From Gnetum montanum (taxonomy: Eukaryota; Streptophyta; Gnetopsida; Gnetales; Gnetaceae): 64,000 nucleotides of DNA. The translations under genes were made by a program, and so were the position numbers. The stretch is taken from positions 184,852-248,851 of the forward strand of contig MNCI01001933.1 in NCBI GenBank assembly GCA_015680685.1. The letters are read 5' to 3'. Below, piece after piece: positions 12,491 to 26,100 of this stretch. Each line of letters begins with the position of its first letter. Within the stretch, counting starts at the first letter, position 1. Under the pieces are notes generated by a model. The model was not told the DNA's origin. It was given only the letters and a program-made list of their open reading frames with translations, and made no database searches.

Positions 12491-12589
12491 ACTAGACGCA
12501 ATGTTGCAATATAAAACCCCCGTTACTAGTTTATGTTCATTCATGCAATGTATTCTCTTATTTAGGTGGGTGCGACACACTGCATAATG

Positions 12590-13835
12590 CACCCGCTTGT
12601 AGTATTTTTCAATTGATTGTGACCAACTACCAGTAGTAGTCTGTTCGCAGTCGCTTCCAAAAAGGGTCTTGCTTCCAGTGATTTACACTTTAGTAGAAAT
12701 TGAAGCTTCGAGTCGTTTCAAGCTCTTCCAAAGAGTGTTTTACGCTATCTTGTGAGTGGGTGCATCTAGCACTTGTCTCACAGTGACTTTCAAAAGCGTT
12801 TTGGCAACCGAAAGTTCCCATTTGCCTTGGCATCGCTGCTTCTGGATAACAGGAGGCTTCTAGCAGTATTTTTCAATTGACTATGATGGACTATGAGTGA
12901 CAGTCTAGTTGTAGTTGCTTTTGGAAAGGGTCATGCTTCCGGTAATCTGCACTTCAGTGGAAATTGAAGCTTCCAATAATTTCTAACTTCTTGCTCTTCC
13001 AAAGAGTGTTTTACACTATCCTATGAGTCAATGCATCTAACACTCGTCTAGCAATATCTTTCAAAAGCCTTCCAACAACTGGAAGCTCCCATTTGCCTTC
13101 GCACTTTAGTGGAAATCGAAGCTTCTGGTCATTCCTAGCTCTTTCAAAGAGTGTTTTACACAATCCTATGAGTGGGTGCATTTAGCACTGTCTCACAATT
13201 GCTTCCATAAGCCTTTCAACAATTGGAAGCTCCCATTTGCCTTGGCATCGTTGCTTTCAAATGATGGGAAGGCTTCCAACACTATTTTTCAATTGACTAC
13301 TACGATAGACTGTCAGCAGTAGTTTGTATGTAGCCTCTTCCGAAAAGGGTCATGCTTCCGATGATCTACACTTAAGTGGAAATCAAAACTTCCAATAATT
13401 TTTGGCTCTTCTGGAGAGTGTTTTACACTATCTTGCAAGTCAAGTCAGTGCATCTAACACTCGTCTCACAATATCTTTTGGAAACCTTTCAACAAGCAAA
13501 ACCTCCCATTTGCCTTTGCATCACTAATTCTAGATGACATGAAGGATTCCAGTAGTATTTTTCAATTGACTGTGATGGACAACCACTTCCAGAAAGGGTC
13601 TTGCTTCCGATGATCTACACATTAGTGGAAATTGAAGTTTCTAGTAATTTCTGGTCCTTCCATAGAGTGTTTTACACTATCTTGCGAGTTATTGCGTCTA
13701 GCACTCGTCTCGCAATATCTTTTGGATGCCTTTTGGGATCCAAAAGCTCCCATTTGCCTTGGCTTTTGACAATATTTTTCAATGCAGTCTATTGGGTCAT
13801 GTTTCTAATGATTTGCACTTTAGTGAAAATTGAAA
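12590..13835. repeat. Tandem repeat array, unit about 215-270 bp
   Basis: Four to five diverged copies of a unit that begins with AGTATTTTTCAATTGACT (about 12600, 12863, 13283, 13554, 13770). The unit also holds a CAGTAGT.GTTCGTAG-like segment, GGGTC.TGCTTCC..TGATCTACACTT, AGTGGAAATTGAAGCTTC, AGAGTGTTTTACACTATC and CTCCCATTTGCCTT. A partial copy without the first part starts near 13090. Copies differ by many substitutions and small gaps, so the array is old. No function is evident; a decayed satellite is the simplest reading. Confidence 0.7.
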
Positions 13836-14144
13836 CTTTGGATCATGGGAGCCTCTTTCTCATGAGATTTTACTGGAGACTGCGAAGGGATGCATTTTGC
13901 AGAGTCCTCCGAAATTTCAATCTTCCCATGTGCTACAACAGACTACGAGTATGTTCATTCTCATACTTTCGATTGCGAATAGATGCAGACCACATTTCTA
14001 CATATCCATACATAGATGGTTGAACAAACATAATGTATCTCAATCATAATTTTATTCACGCCCATCATAGTTTCATTGCTGCATACATGGGCCACCAACC
14101 ATATCATAAATTTCTTTACACCCTAAAGGAATCAGACAGTAACC

Positions 14145-15830
14145 ATGTCCCCCAAAGCCCTGTGCGGACTGCCTCGGCTTAGGACTCTGCATTTACGTGC
14201 CAATAATTTTACTGGAGGTATCGATGCACAGATACGATACGTAAAATCCTAACAACGGTTGTATCTTGGGAGTGGGGACGAACAAATTTTCAGGAATTCT
14301 AATCTCAGAGATGGGCAAAGGTAACATTGGATTTTAGCGGAAACAACATTTCAGGTGAGATTCCCACAGCCGTTGCTGCGGTAAGGAATCTGCATTACTT
14401 GAATCTGAGCATGGACAGCTTTCAGGGTCCCATTCCGGAACTTGGCAAACGCTAAACGCCTGAAATCTCTAATCTTTCCAATGATCACTTGCATGGGAAA
14501 ATTCCTGAGGCATTAGGACGCCTGAAGCTGAGCTACTTGGATTTATCTAACAATGATCTCAGCGGGCCTGTTCCAAATTTCATTCTGAATATGATCACTA
14601 AACCTAAAAGCAGATTTGCCGGCAATCCAGGCACGCGCATGAAAAAAGCCAGCAGGGTTGATCCCGGGTTCATTATTACTCTTCCAGTTTGTGCGGATTC
14701 CAGAAAACCGCATTCGTACTCTACTAACTTCATAGCATTGATCGTTGCAGTCTTTGAAATTTTGTTTGTTGGATTGATGTGGATGAGCCTTAGGAAAAAC
14801 AAACAAACATACAGGAGGACAAAAGGAAAGGAATCTCCAGGCGCCATTTCTCTGTGAAAGCTTTCCAGGACATCGATTTCTCGGCGGAGGAGATTTTGCG
14901 AGTCATAGAATAAGTGGAAAGTATGGAAAAGTCTATAGAGTGAATCTCAAGAATACTGTAACGGTTGCAGGGAAGCAGATTTGCAGGGAAGATGTTAGCA
15001 GATTAGAGAGAAGTTTTAATGCAGATGGGGAAATCGTTGGTCGTGTTCGCCATACAAACATTGCAAAGCTTTACTGCCGGGTTTCAAGTAGCAGATTTGA
15101 TCTCTTCGTAAGCGAATATCTGCCCAACGGAGATCTGTTTCAGGCTCTGCATGAAAACCAGGCAGAAAATTCATCCATGAACTGGCCGCAGAGATATATG
15201 ATTGCCATGGGTGTGGCCAATGTGCTGGCATATCTCCACCATGATTGCCATTCCCTAATCATTCACGAAAATGTCAAGAGCAGAAACATTTTGCTAGAGT
15301 TAGATCATGAACCCAAGATTACCGATTTTGGGGTATTAAAAAATGTTCAGGATCCCGAACAGCTTCACTCATTCAGTAGAACAACGCCGGGCTACATGGC
15401 GCCGGCTAAGTGCAGAAAACCCGTTCCGAAGCTTCCTGCTGAAATTTGTTTTTCTTAATGTCCACAGACTACAATCAGTATCTGGAAAATTTGTGTGTCT
15501 GCAAAACATGTCTTTTCTCTGAAACCCACAGAGAAAAGCACTGTGCATGGTTTTGGGGTGCTGCTTCCGGAGCTGCTGCTTGGAAAAGAGGTTGCTGGGT
15601 TGCATTTTGGCCAAGCCAGAGACATTGTTTCCTGACTTACAGAGTTAATGGCGGATCCCGACACGGTTGTGGAAGATTTGTTTGATAAAGCTACTACGCA
15701 AACTTCTAGGAAAGATGTGTAAGGCGTTAGAAGTTCCTCTGCTCTGTGTTTCGAGAATTCTTAGTGGGCGACCTAGTATGAAGATGTTATAGCGTTGAAA
15801 ATTTGTAATCCATGCACGTCTGGTTGGAAT
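14145..15830 (+). pseudogene. Broken LRR receptor-like kinase
   Basis: Leucine-rich-repeat receptor kinases sense peptides or other ligands at the plasma membrane. This copy shows about four LRRs (for example LDFSGNNISGEIP near 14330 and LSYLDLSNNDLSGPVP near 14530), a membrane helix (FIALIVAVFEILFVGLMW, about 14730-14785) and a kinase domain at 14940-15800. In the kinase the catalytic loop reads HENVKSRNILL, with Asn where active kinases have Asp. DFG is kept (TDFGV), and the APE motif is APA. Frame changes occur near 14460 (in the LRRs), 14880 and 15420, and a stop lies near 15640 and 15720. The family resembles subfamily XI (HAESA/PXY-like); this is a judgement by eye. It is clearly non-functional as a whole. 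Confidence 0.8.
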
Positions 15831-16244
15831 TACCTCAGCCTATTAATTAATTAATTTGATTCTCTCTGCCAGACCCAGCCTCAGCCTGAGCCTGAGCCTG
15901 ATCCAAACAAGAACCGGTAAGCCAAAGATTAACGAGTTAGCCGAAGGATTTAACGATATCTCTGTTTACTTGATCCTATGCAAATAACTCAAGAAAAACC
16001 GTGAAATTTTGGTTGGAACATGCAATGTCAATGTCATCAGACCAAATATGTCTCCGACCAAATAACTCAAAGAGACTCATAATATGGTTAGTATTTTCAG
16101 AGGATGCAATGGTTAGTATTTTTAAAGAATGCAATGCAATGGTTGAGAAAAAGAAATCTCTTGGGAAGACATGCAGCAAAATCCTAAACATATTTGCCAA
16201 CTAGACAAAAGGTTTTAACATAGATATGGGCTAATGGAGGCAAG
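15831..16244. other. Non-coding stretch after the kinase pseudogene
   Basis: No gene seen. It contains a short CAGCCT/GAGCCT repeat (15875-15900) and ATTA-type runs. Confidence 0.35.
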
Positions 16245-16620
16245 ATGCAATTTTATTTACATCCAGTGAAACCTAATAACTTAGGGGTAGAAGCAGCTGC
16301 TATTATCATCAAGTATCAAAATACTATCAAGCTTCACTTAAATTCTCATTATCTTAAAATTGAAAGTTGCAGATGGTTTCAATTTTCTCAAGAGCACATT
16401 TATAGATTGTGCAAATCAAAAACCCTTGAAGATGAGTTACATGTGTTTCTTTCTTGTGCTATGATTACCCATTTGAGACAACTTTATAATGTTATAGCAA
16501 AAAACCTGTATGATTTGTTTTTAATGCCCAGTTGGTGCTTGGTCAATTTGTAGAGTCTATCTTTATGATTTGTTTTTGATGCCCTATTAGTACTTGGTCA
16601 ATCTATAGAGTCTATCTTTA
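16245..16620 (+). mobile_element. LINE fragment, zinc-ribbon end of reverse transcriptase ORF
   Basis: The 102-codon frame ending at 16553 reads KLHLNSHYLKIESCRWFQFS then IYRLCKSKTLEDELHVFLSCAMI. This is the pattern 'R-x-G-S-H-x-L-x-I-E-x-G-R-W ... C-R-x-C ... E-D-E-x-H-F-L-x-x-C' found after the reverse transcriptase in plant LINEs (zf-RVT-like). The upstream RT and endonuclease are absent, as expected for a 5'-truncated LINE. A 55-bp segment is duplicated in tandem at about 16509-16620. Confidence 0.55.
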
Positions 16621-17174
16621 TTTTTCATGAACATATAATCTTATAGGTCTTCAGTCGTAACAAAGTTATTTCATTATACGATCCAGTAACATGTCTTACA
16701 AACAAAGAATATGAAAAAAAAACACAAGAATAAACTTGGATCATAATTTTATAAGTGAAAACGCATAGAAATAAAGGAGCGGTTTAAAATTCAAATGTTC
16801 AAAGAATCAATATATTAAAAACTAATCGGATTGACCTGTCAAACATACAAGTAGCTGATCTCACCCACTTCATAGGGTATTTGTGCCAAGGCACAAGTAT
16901 ATATCATGTATGGAAACAGGATTAATTTTAATATTGCTTTCAGAAGGCCAAAGCAATTTAACAGAATCAAGGATAAGAGGACCAAAATTTAATGAAATAC
17001 TGCTAAAAGAATAGTTCAGCTTCTCCAGAATCTAAAAGCAAAAATTTATTACAACCAATTTTACTCATTTATTCAACATGGATACTCTTATGCCAGAGAT
17101 AATTACATTGATAAAATGCCCTCTGAACTAAGCAACAAATATTCATGCCAAACAGATGCAAATAGCCCCCATTC
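16621..17174. other. 3' flank of the syntaxin gene
   Basis: AT-rich sequence downstream of the stop codon of the minus-strand gene. It should contain the 3' UTR and poly(A) site, but I cannot fix their ends. No other gene seen. Confidence 0.4.
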
Positions 17175-20100
17175 TCATTGATACCAATCAAGGAATAAGA
17201 GACCCAATGGGAGAACTACCAGAAACAATAAAATAAATGTCCGACTGCTGTTATTTCGACTTATAGCTTTTGTAAGCTCCTCATTTCCTTTCTTGACGTT
17301 CTCTGTTGCCCTAATTGCCTATCAAGGTGAAATAAACATAAAATTTGGTGAGTTGTGCAGAAATACCTTTAAAAAAAGGGTTTTTTTTTTTTAAAAAAAA
17401 AAACAGACTACCAATGCAAGAACATAATTCTCAACCTACAACTGAAAACATGGCACGGATCCTCAGAAATTCTCAACCTAACCCTGCTTGCATGAATACA
17501 TATTCTGAATTTTAAGCACTTTATGTGTGCATGAACAGTGCTTAAAATTCAGAACAATGTGCCCATGGAGACCTATGTAAATGTATCTTTTGCTGCTTAG
17601 TCTTTATCTATGCATAGCATACTTTGACTTTTCATCTCAATTTTTAATAAGACAATGCCAGAGTATTGACAGAATACCTACTGTTCTTGCACACAGAAAA
17701 AAGGATCATCACCTGGAGCCTTAATGCTCATTTCACCAAGCTGGGTCTTGGGAAAGTTGGTAGATGATTGAAAGCCCAACCTCTTTTTGAGTGGTTATGG
17801 CCAAGATCAAACCTGTTTTCTGACTCGAAACAAGCACCTTACCAATATTCCATATGTTGTGTATTTTCTGACTTGTTTCTAATACTAAAAACTTAAGAGC
17901 ATATTATATATTGTTGTATTGTCTGACATTCCAATACCATAAGCCTCAGAGCAAGACCATCATTTCAGATGGCATTAGTATCCTTTTATTTTAATTTAGT
18001 TTGAAATGAGTAAAAAAGATACAATTAATGAGAGAGTTTAGATTTGGGTGCATGCAAGAATTCCCCGGGAATGCAAGATATCTTTAATGAGAGCGTGAGA
18101 CCATCGTTCACATCTCTCGAAAGCCATGTCAATAGTTATTCCAAGACATAATGAAATATTTTTAAAAAATTTCAGATGTTTAACACAATAAATTATAGAG
18201 AATCTCAAGTTCTTCAAGACAGCTTCATTTTTTTTAAAAGTACACTATATGATTGCGGGCTGCAATGATTGACACCAAATGAAAACATCCAATTTTTAAC
18301 TAAGAGCATGTTGTACACCTGCTAAAAGAGATACTTGTTACCGTTTATTCAATCTACTCTTTATTTTAAAAAGTGTTACCTGTTCATATAAATGTTCAAT
18401 TTGCTGTGCTTGGTGTAGAACATGTGTTGAAAATAGATGATTTAAAGCTGACATTTCTATCATTTTGGATTCTGTTTCTTCAACTGCATCCAGAAGATCA
18501 GTAAGCTCCACCTGCACAACATGAAAACATTCTATTTGAGAAATAGTAACTGAAAAAAAAAAGCTAGCTTAATAAATCATAGCACACAAACAGTACTAAT
18601 AAATATATTACCTGCAGAGCTTGCGTCTCTTCATCTAACAGTTGTTGCAGCTCCTTTGATTCAAAGGAATAACTTTCCTTAATTTTTGGCTCCGTCTCCG
18701 AGACATCTCTATTTAGAGGTTTTTCTGTGACATGACACTTCTGTTCAGAATGTCGCATCTTCTTGGAAATTTTTCTATCAAGCATTGCTTGTAAACGCAC
18801 TGAACGCATTTGTTCAAATACAGCAGCGACCGCATTTAGATGATCACTTAAAATCAAAACCTGTTTTCATCAACTTACTATTTTAGAAAAAGGAACCCGA
18901 TGAAAGATAGCAGTCTATTTGTTTGGATGTAATTACAGTCAAAGGAATGTAAATTTTTTAATTTAAAATATACAAGTGAATCGCATAACTCGTTTCATTT
19001 AATTGGGCATTTTTACCAAAATCCAGCACAGAGGCCAAGACTTGTTAGGAGGATGATTGCAGATTTTTTGTCTAATTGGAAAAGGTCTCAAGGCTATACA
19101 TATGTTCACATAAAAGCAAGGGTTTTGAACACCCTTACTCTCTGTGTATATTATGAAATTTGGTTGGAATTCGATGCATCTACACCGTTGGAACTCATCC
19201 TCCACAGTGCATTTGGTCTGTGGCACTCACCCTCTAAAGAGACTTGACACATTTTTGGAGGGGCTTTAAGGGAGATCATGCAAATCTTTTTTGCTTAACA
19301 TTTCCGGAAAGACTGCCTATTTGTTCATTCACCAGGGTCAGCACGAAATCACGATGAAAGGAACAAAGGAAGTGGCCCTCAGTAGCAATGACTGAATAAA
19401 TATTTCTTTATTTGACATTCAAGAATGCAGATGATCAGGAATTCCAACATATTGTATTAGATGGTGAATTTGCTTTACTGTGGCCACTATACAGCCGGGA
19501 TAGATATTGTATTAGAATATTGCATAGGTTTCAATCCCAATCTCAAGCATCAAAACCGCAGGGAATTATATTACTATCTCTAACAAAATAAAATATAATG
19601 CAATGCAGCATTTCATTTTAAGTTTTCATTTAACCTTCCATATTATACATAGACGAGCATGAATTGTGAGATCACTAACCCCTTATCTAACAATATGCAT
19701 GTAAGATATGGTTGAATATTTTTACAGTAATGATCCACCGAGAAAAAACAAAACAAAAACAAAAACCTTTTTAAATTTTTCATTTTCCAAAAGTATCATA
19801 TGCCTTACCGGTACTTCTTCAAGATTTATTTCATTAGCTATGTGTTGGTGTGAACCTCGCCCATGCTAAGCATGGGGCCATGTTTAAATATGTTCGAATA
19901 CCATGAAAATTTAAAAGTCCTATTAGTCTGCTATCTTTACCAATATGCATTTATTCATCAACAGATATATAGTCCAATTAAGACTTTATAACTCAGTGTT
20001 TCCCTCCAGAGCCAAACTGATGACTTTGTTTTCAGATCAAGAGTTTACCACTAAGCTAGCACCTCATTATTTGATACCATTAATAGTGAATGAGTTGTAA

Positions 20101-23100
20101 ACAATGTTAATGGAAAGAGTCACATGGAGCCTCAACCAAGTTACGCTAAACAGATTTCTTTAATTTAGCTTAACACATTGCAAGTTGTAAGTTTTGACTC
20201 ATAAATTATACTTAATGGATAAGGAGTTGTAAACTTTGAGAGGTTTTTTAAAATAAAACTTTAATTATTTAAATCCAAACTAATAGTTTAGAAAACTTTA
20301 TTGTATTTTATTATACTCGATAAAAACTTATTTATTTTATCATCATAATATTGAGTAAACCTAAATTTTAATAATCATAAAAATAAGTAGTTACATTGAA
20401 CTTATTCCTTATACTTAAATGCAAATAAATACATTCTCTTTATGGAAATTATTTGTGATCAAGGTGACCCAACAAAATAATTAATAAAAAAAAAAGCAAG
20501 ACCCTATGTTAGGTTAAAACAATAAAGGAAGAAAAAACTTACTCCAATGCAATTGCCAAGTTTATCATTTCAACCCATCCTAATTTGTTTAAGGTCGATG
20601 TTTTAACTCTCCCAACTTTTCAGTAGTTGTATAAAGATACGAGTGTACATAAATCTGAAGCGCTCTCATGTTAAGCGGGAAAAGTCAAAAGCATATACGG
20701 ACTTCTTCGGTGCAGACTGTTCACTCCAACTGCATGCGATGTTAAATTAGTTTTTAGTTCATGAGCTTTGATATAAAATTTTATTTTATTTCTAAGACTC
20801 CAACAGAAAAATGAGTAGAGTTTATCCCTGGTTTTTAATTGTTGTTTTGAACAGGAGAATTTATTAGTATGGAACCACAGCACAGCACGGTCAGAGCTAT
20901 CTCTCCCATCCTGCAATTAAGCAACGAAACAACAAACACTAAATACAGGTGGCTGGAAATATTCAGGAACATCATATGTGGGTGATGGCTGAAACCGGTG
21001 GCATTTGCGGCAGAACGTGGGGTGGTGGAGTAAGTGGTTGGGCGTTTCGTAGAGAATGTGGTGGTGGCCGAGAAGGTGGCAAAAGTTACACCAGGGGAGC
21101 TGTGGTGGTGGTAGAGATGTTGTGGACATGGGCATTCATTGCCATTGGCTAGGAAGCCTAAAAATGATTGTAGGATGCATGGATCAACATTCACAAACGT
21201 TCCTAAATGGGAGTTACAAAACGTGGTTGTGGTTCATGGCAGACAGAATGCGGTGGCACGGCCTTTACAGAAGGTGGGGCATTCGTGGCACTGAAGGTGG
21301 TGGTGGTTACACAGAACATGGGCATTCATGGCAGCAGTGGTGGCAGGCATTAGACAGGTAATGGGTTGTAATTGATGCGGTTCCCTGCCAGCAGCTATAA
21401 AACAGGAGGTCAGCAAGTGTTTAGAAAATCATCAGATCCTAGGAGTAGCCAAGAACCCAACAGGCGGGCTTCTTTTTTTTTCGGGGCATCAAGCCTCCCC
21501 TAGCATCTCAGTCTAGAACCTCTAGTCTTTCCTAGAGGTGGTAGATAGCGGGCTCCCTCTATGGTGTGGGATCCAGCTTCTTCTCTCTCACCAAAACAAC
21601 AGTATCTTTTTCTTTGGGGCTGTAGTGGGCAGCTCTCTCTCTCTCTCCATTGGCAACAGCAGTGCATAGGAACGGCTAAGAAACTAGCAGGCAGCAATTT
21701 CTTCCTTCTTCTTTTATGCTACAGCAAGCAACCTTCTCTCTCTCCCTAAACAACGTACCCATGGCAAACGATGCCATCTGCCTCTTTCCTCCCTTCTGGT
21801 CCGCGTGATAGGCAAGCAAGCTCCGAAGGCAGCGGTGGCGATCGTGACAACGACGGTGACATATGTGTGCGTGCAGCTCACTTCTTCCCTTTCTCTTCCT
21901 CTTCAACAGCGGTCGAAGTCTTCCTACCCGGCAATGAACACCACTAGTAGTGACAGACAACGGCATCAATGGGATGAGGAAAAATTTATTCATTTTAGTC
22001 ACCTATTGTATTCTAGAATTTCAAGAACAGTTTTTTTTTTTTTTAATTCCCCAATTTTCCAGTGTGATTTAATATTTTGAAACATCACATAGCCCTCTCT
22101 AGGTGAGACTATTCCCAAGTTTCTCTACCCATACAGGAGGCGCCCTAGGCAATAGTCTCCTAAAACAAGTTTTCTTTCCTGGTGTTCGTGTGTCCAAAAT
22201 TTACGCATCAACACTATGTTATGTCATTGACATTTCTGAACTTCATGATAGAACCTTTTTTCTAAAATACCAGGGCTTGAATGCAACTCTAGAACCAGCA
22301 GATAAATGGATGACACCATAACCCATGTAAGCTATATATTTCCACTATGTTATCTGGACAATGGAATGCTATGTTTTCCCATCAACTCCGATCTTTTAGA
22401 TTTCATAAACCTTAAAATACCGAAGCGATTTCCTTACGCATCGTATCAGGTAGACATCTAGATAAGAAAACAACCTTAACTGAAGTTACGTACGTGCCCC
22501 TAATATCTCAGTAACATTTCTAATTGTCTAGATGTTTTTGCTCATGAAATCATAGCTCTGTCATCTATAGATGGCAGTGTAATGTCTGTAAACAGAACTG
22601 CTAATAAACACAATAAAATGCAATAAACAAGCAAATTAAGTTGTCGCCGTATCAAATAAGATGTATCAGCATCATAACTATGAACTCTGACCAAACATTC
22701 CTTGCAAGGAACATACATCCTTCAACAATCGTATGTCTTGTTCAGAACTATTGGAAGTAAAAGAATTGGAAATCATTGAATCAAAGCTTAATGCCTATTT
22801 ACAACCTGCAAAAGTGTTGAATGAAATCTCAAAAAAGAAGCGACACTAAATTATGATTTTAGTATTGCCTGCAGTTGAGATGAAGAAAAGAAATTCCATG
22901 GCACGGAGCTTTCATTTGAAATTATGATAGGAAACCAATAGGCATCATGGTTTTTATCAAGTTTCTGTATCATAATCTGACCATGCCAAATCTAACATAA
23001 AAGAACTGCTTAAAAAGATTTAATAGGAAAATGAACTTTTGTTTCTGGAAAAATAAAGGAAAGATATGTGTGGTCCACCCTTCACATCTCATTTATATAG

Positions 23101-26100
23101 ATGTTTAATTACATCCAAGACTATGGATCTATAGGAGGTTTCAAAATCAGCCACGTGAAGATATTTCGAAATTACTTTCTAAGTCATTTTTATCATAAAT
23201 GCTCATTAAACAGGAATAGATAAATGAATAGAAGTTTTTTCTTTTACATCAAATGATCTCCGGTGAATAAATGAGTGGATAACTGGACTTGACTTGATTT
23301 TACTTGACACACTACATCTCATCCCATTACAGGATCTTACATTATTTAAAGGTTGTGGCCCCTCTATAGAAGGTCATATTTACAAAGCAAGAGTGATTAC
23401 AAAAGTTAACGTGTTTTATCTTAGTAGCTAAGAAATTAGTTAATAATAGTTACAGAATTTGACCATTGAAATTGCCATATTCCAACACTCCCCCTTAAAT
23501 TTTCTACTGGGTAGCATTGATTTATAAATTTTTTTTAAAAAAAAGACCCATAAAAGGAATTTTGAAACTGGTCCAATAGATCCAAGGGGTCTCAGTGGAT
23601 GTAAGTAAAAATTTCAGTTTCAGTTTCAGAAAATATGTAGTGGAATCTTTTAATAGCTCTTATGGTTTGAAATCTTTCACCCCAAGTAAAACATTGGTAC
23701 AGATTGAAGATATCACCGCACATTCTTGGGCTTCTGCTCACTGTGAATTTTCTCACCATTGTCATTGGTATGGTTTTTCATAATTCTCTTGCTTTGTGGG
23801 CTCCACTGGTTCCTTGATTTCTTTTACTTCCATAGGATTTCATGCCCATTGGTTCCCTAAGTCCTCAGACTCCTTGTGAACTAACTTCTTAATGAAGTTG
23901 TTTGAGGTACCATACTATTCAACAACTACGAATTTCCAAGTGCTTCACAATTAGTGTGAGTTTTGTTCTTCCATAATCATCTGCATTATGAAGAACCTCC
24001 ATTGCTACTTTTTAGTAACATCTTCTAAGGCTTTTTAGCTTAGACTTCCACAATGCATTGTCCTTTGATGCTTTTGAGTCATGACATGGTTTTTAGGCCA
24101 TCCCCTTACTCTCAAGGCCATTCTGTTTCTTCACCTCCATCAGTATCCAGCTATCTTGGATTTTTGAGGTTTTCCATGATTAGAGTTCTTGCGCTTCCAG
24201 TTGACTCATCATTTATCATGATGGCCAATTTTATTGTTACAGAACTTTCTCTCTGTCCATAGTGTTAACAAAAGAATGAACAATAAGCATCAACAGTTCC
24301 CCTCATTGTGGAATCCTTTTTTGAAGCTGCAAAAGACAGCTCCTCCAGATGATGAGGTTAAAGAATCACATATTGTAACAACATTGCCCCGACGTTGTTC
24401 GCAAGGAATTCCCTTAGGGGTGTTGGACAACGTCAGGGCAACGTTGTTACAAGTGGTATCAAAGCATTTTTGTAACATATTGTAACAAGTGTGTTACCCT
24501 CTGGCAGTGTTATACTTTTGAGGTTTCTTATTTATGGTCCTTTCGGATTTGTATTCCTGGTGATATAGGATCATATCCTCATGTATTCTTCGAAGAGTTG
24601 CCTTATAGTAAGACTCTTAAGCTTTTCATTTTTGGGCCCAAGCTACAGTGCTAGCAGCCCATGTATGTTCTTCTTACTAGAGAATGTATTCGATTGCATT
24701 GTGGTGTGTCCTTCACTAATTTACTTGTGGTTGGACTAGTTGCGGTGAGGAGAGTTCTATTGGCAACTTACAAATTGTTGTTGCTTGAGGAGCTCTCATC
24801 TCGGGTCCCCAGTGGTTCATCTAAGATGAATTGGACCTCCACCCAAATGACATGTATCTAGATGGCATTGATCGGATTGTGCAGGATGTGGTATCCTTGC
24901 ACACCCACTTATCTTAGATACAGTGAGTGTGGGAATTGCAAACTGGGACATGCTAGTTCCCAAGTACCTTAGGATGGAAGGCCTTCAGACATGTGCTCCT
25001 GGTGAGCCTTATTTTGGGTGGATAAAGACTGTCGCCACTAGACTTCATATGCTTGGGTTTGCGATTGTATGTTTATCTAGTTGTGTCAGCGTGTCTTTCC
25101 TTGGCTGCATTTTCAAATTCTACATGCATGTCCCTCTGGTCATGTCTATCATTCGTTAATGCAAGGCTTTGTGCTCTATACTGAATGATGACTTGTTGTT
25201 GGGATTGTGGAGGATGCAAGGATGCATTTTAAGGCCATGTGTGCCATCCCCAAGACCAAATTGTTGGGGTCCTTGTTTTGATAACCTCTTGTGCTTCAAG
25301 TTTGGCTAGATTAAAGATGGTCCTAGGAAGCCTTCAAAATTGATAAAAAAAATGAATCAACGGGTGTTGAGAAGCCATTCAAGAAGGAACTTGGCTGGAA
25401 TTGTGGAAAAAGAGCACATCTTCTTGCATAGGTATGGGTCTATGTAGGAAGACAAGTCTCTAGACCTGATAAGGGACAGATCTAGGGGACGTTGGCCCTT
25501 TGGGTTGGACTTATTCCTCTTGTCACAAAGTAGAGAAAGTTTTTTGGCTTCCTTCAAGTGTCCTTTGTGTTTCATACAAGGCCACGGATGGAAGGACGTA
25601 TCAGGTGTTGGGGTTGATACTTTACTTCAAGCCTGGCGTCAATTGAGTTCATGGACTCCCCAGAATTGACAAAGCTCCAAACCCATTCTTGACGTGTACT
25701 CGCAAAGCTTATCCTAGGTTCTGCTATGAGGACGTCGCTTCTTTTGTGCTAGGGAGAATTGTGAGAGAGGTCCTAGGATGGAGGTTCTCCTGGTCTGTCC
25801 CCATGGTTCGAGGGGCATGGAACACTCTGATGTGTCCTTCAGTGGCACTCAAGTGTTAGATACCCATCCCAGCTTGGCGATACCAAGCCAACAACAGGAC
25901 TCCCTCCTGTTGCATCCCTTTCTAAGTCATCTTCATACTACCCTCACATGAGAATTACATGGCCTTGAGTCTATAGTGGTTGTAGATATGTAGGCAGCCA
26001 GGATTGGATAGTTCTGGTGCAATGCCTTGCTAAACCTTGTACCAGATTATAAGGGGTATGGAGGTGAGGCACCCCTTGTATAAACATCGTCTCCCCTTCC

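Larger units (their letters stand above)
18861..23132 (-). other. Intron 4, 3' part, before the nested elements
   Basis: About 4.3 kb of intron sequence without a supported gene. It contains a SINE-like copy (about 19970-20080), a GGTGGT/GGGCATTCATGGC-rich imperfect repeat (20940-21360) and CT-rich tracts (21580-21760). Open frames at 20.8-22.3 kb on both strands are repeat-driven and lack domains. Confidence 0.5.

Noticed and set aside
20671-21416. Several overlapping 60-120-codon frames on both strands, one His/Pro-rich, one Gly/Val-rich
   Set aside because: They mirror each other across a G-biased imperfect repeat and show no known domain.
21500-22321. Frames up to 108 codons near CT-rich tracts in intron 4
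   Set aside because: Low complexity and no family resemblance; the reverse strand is open as well.
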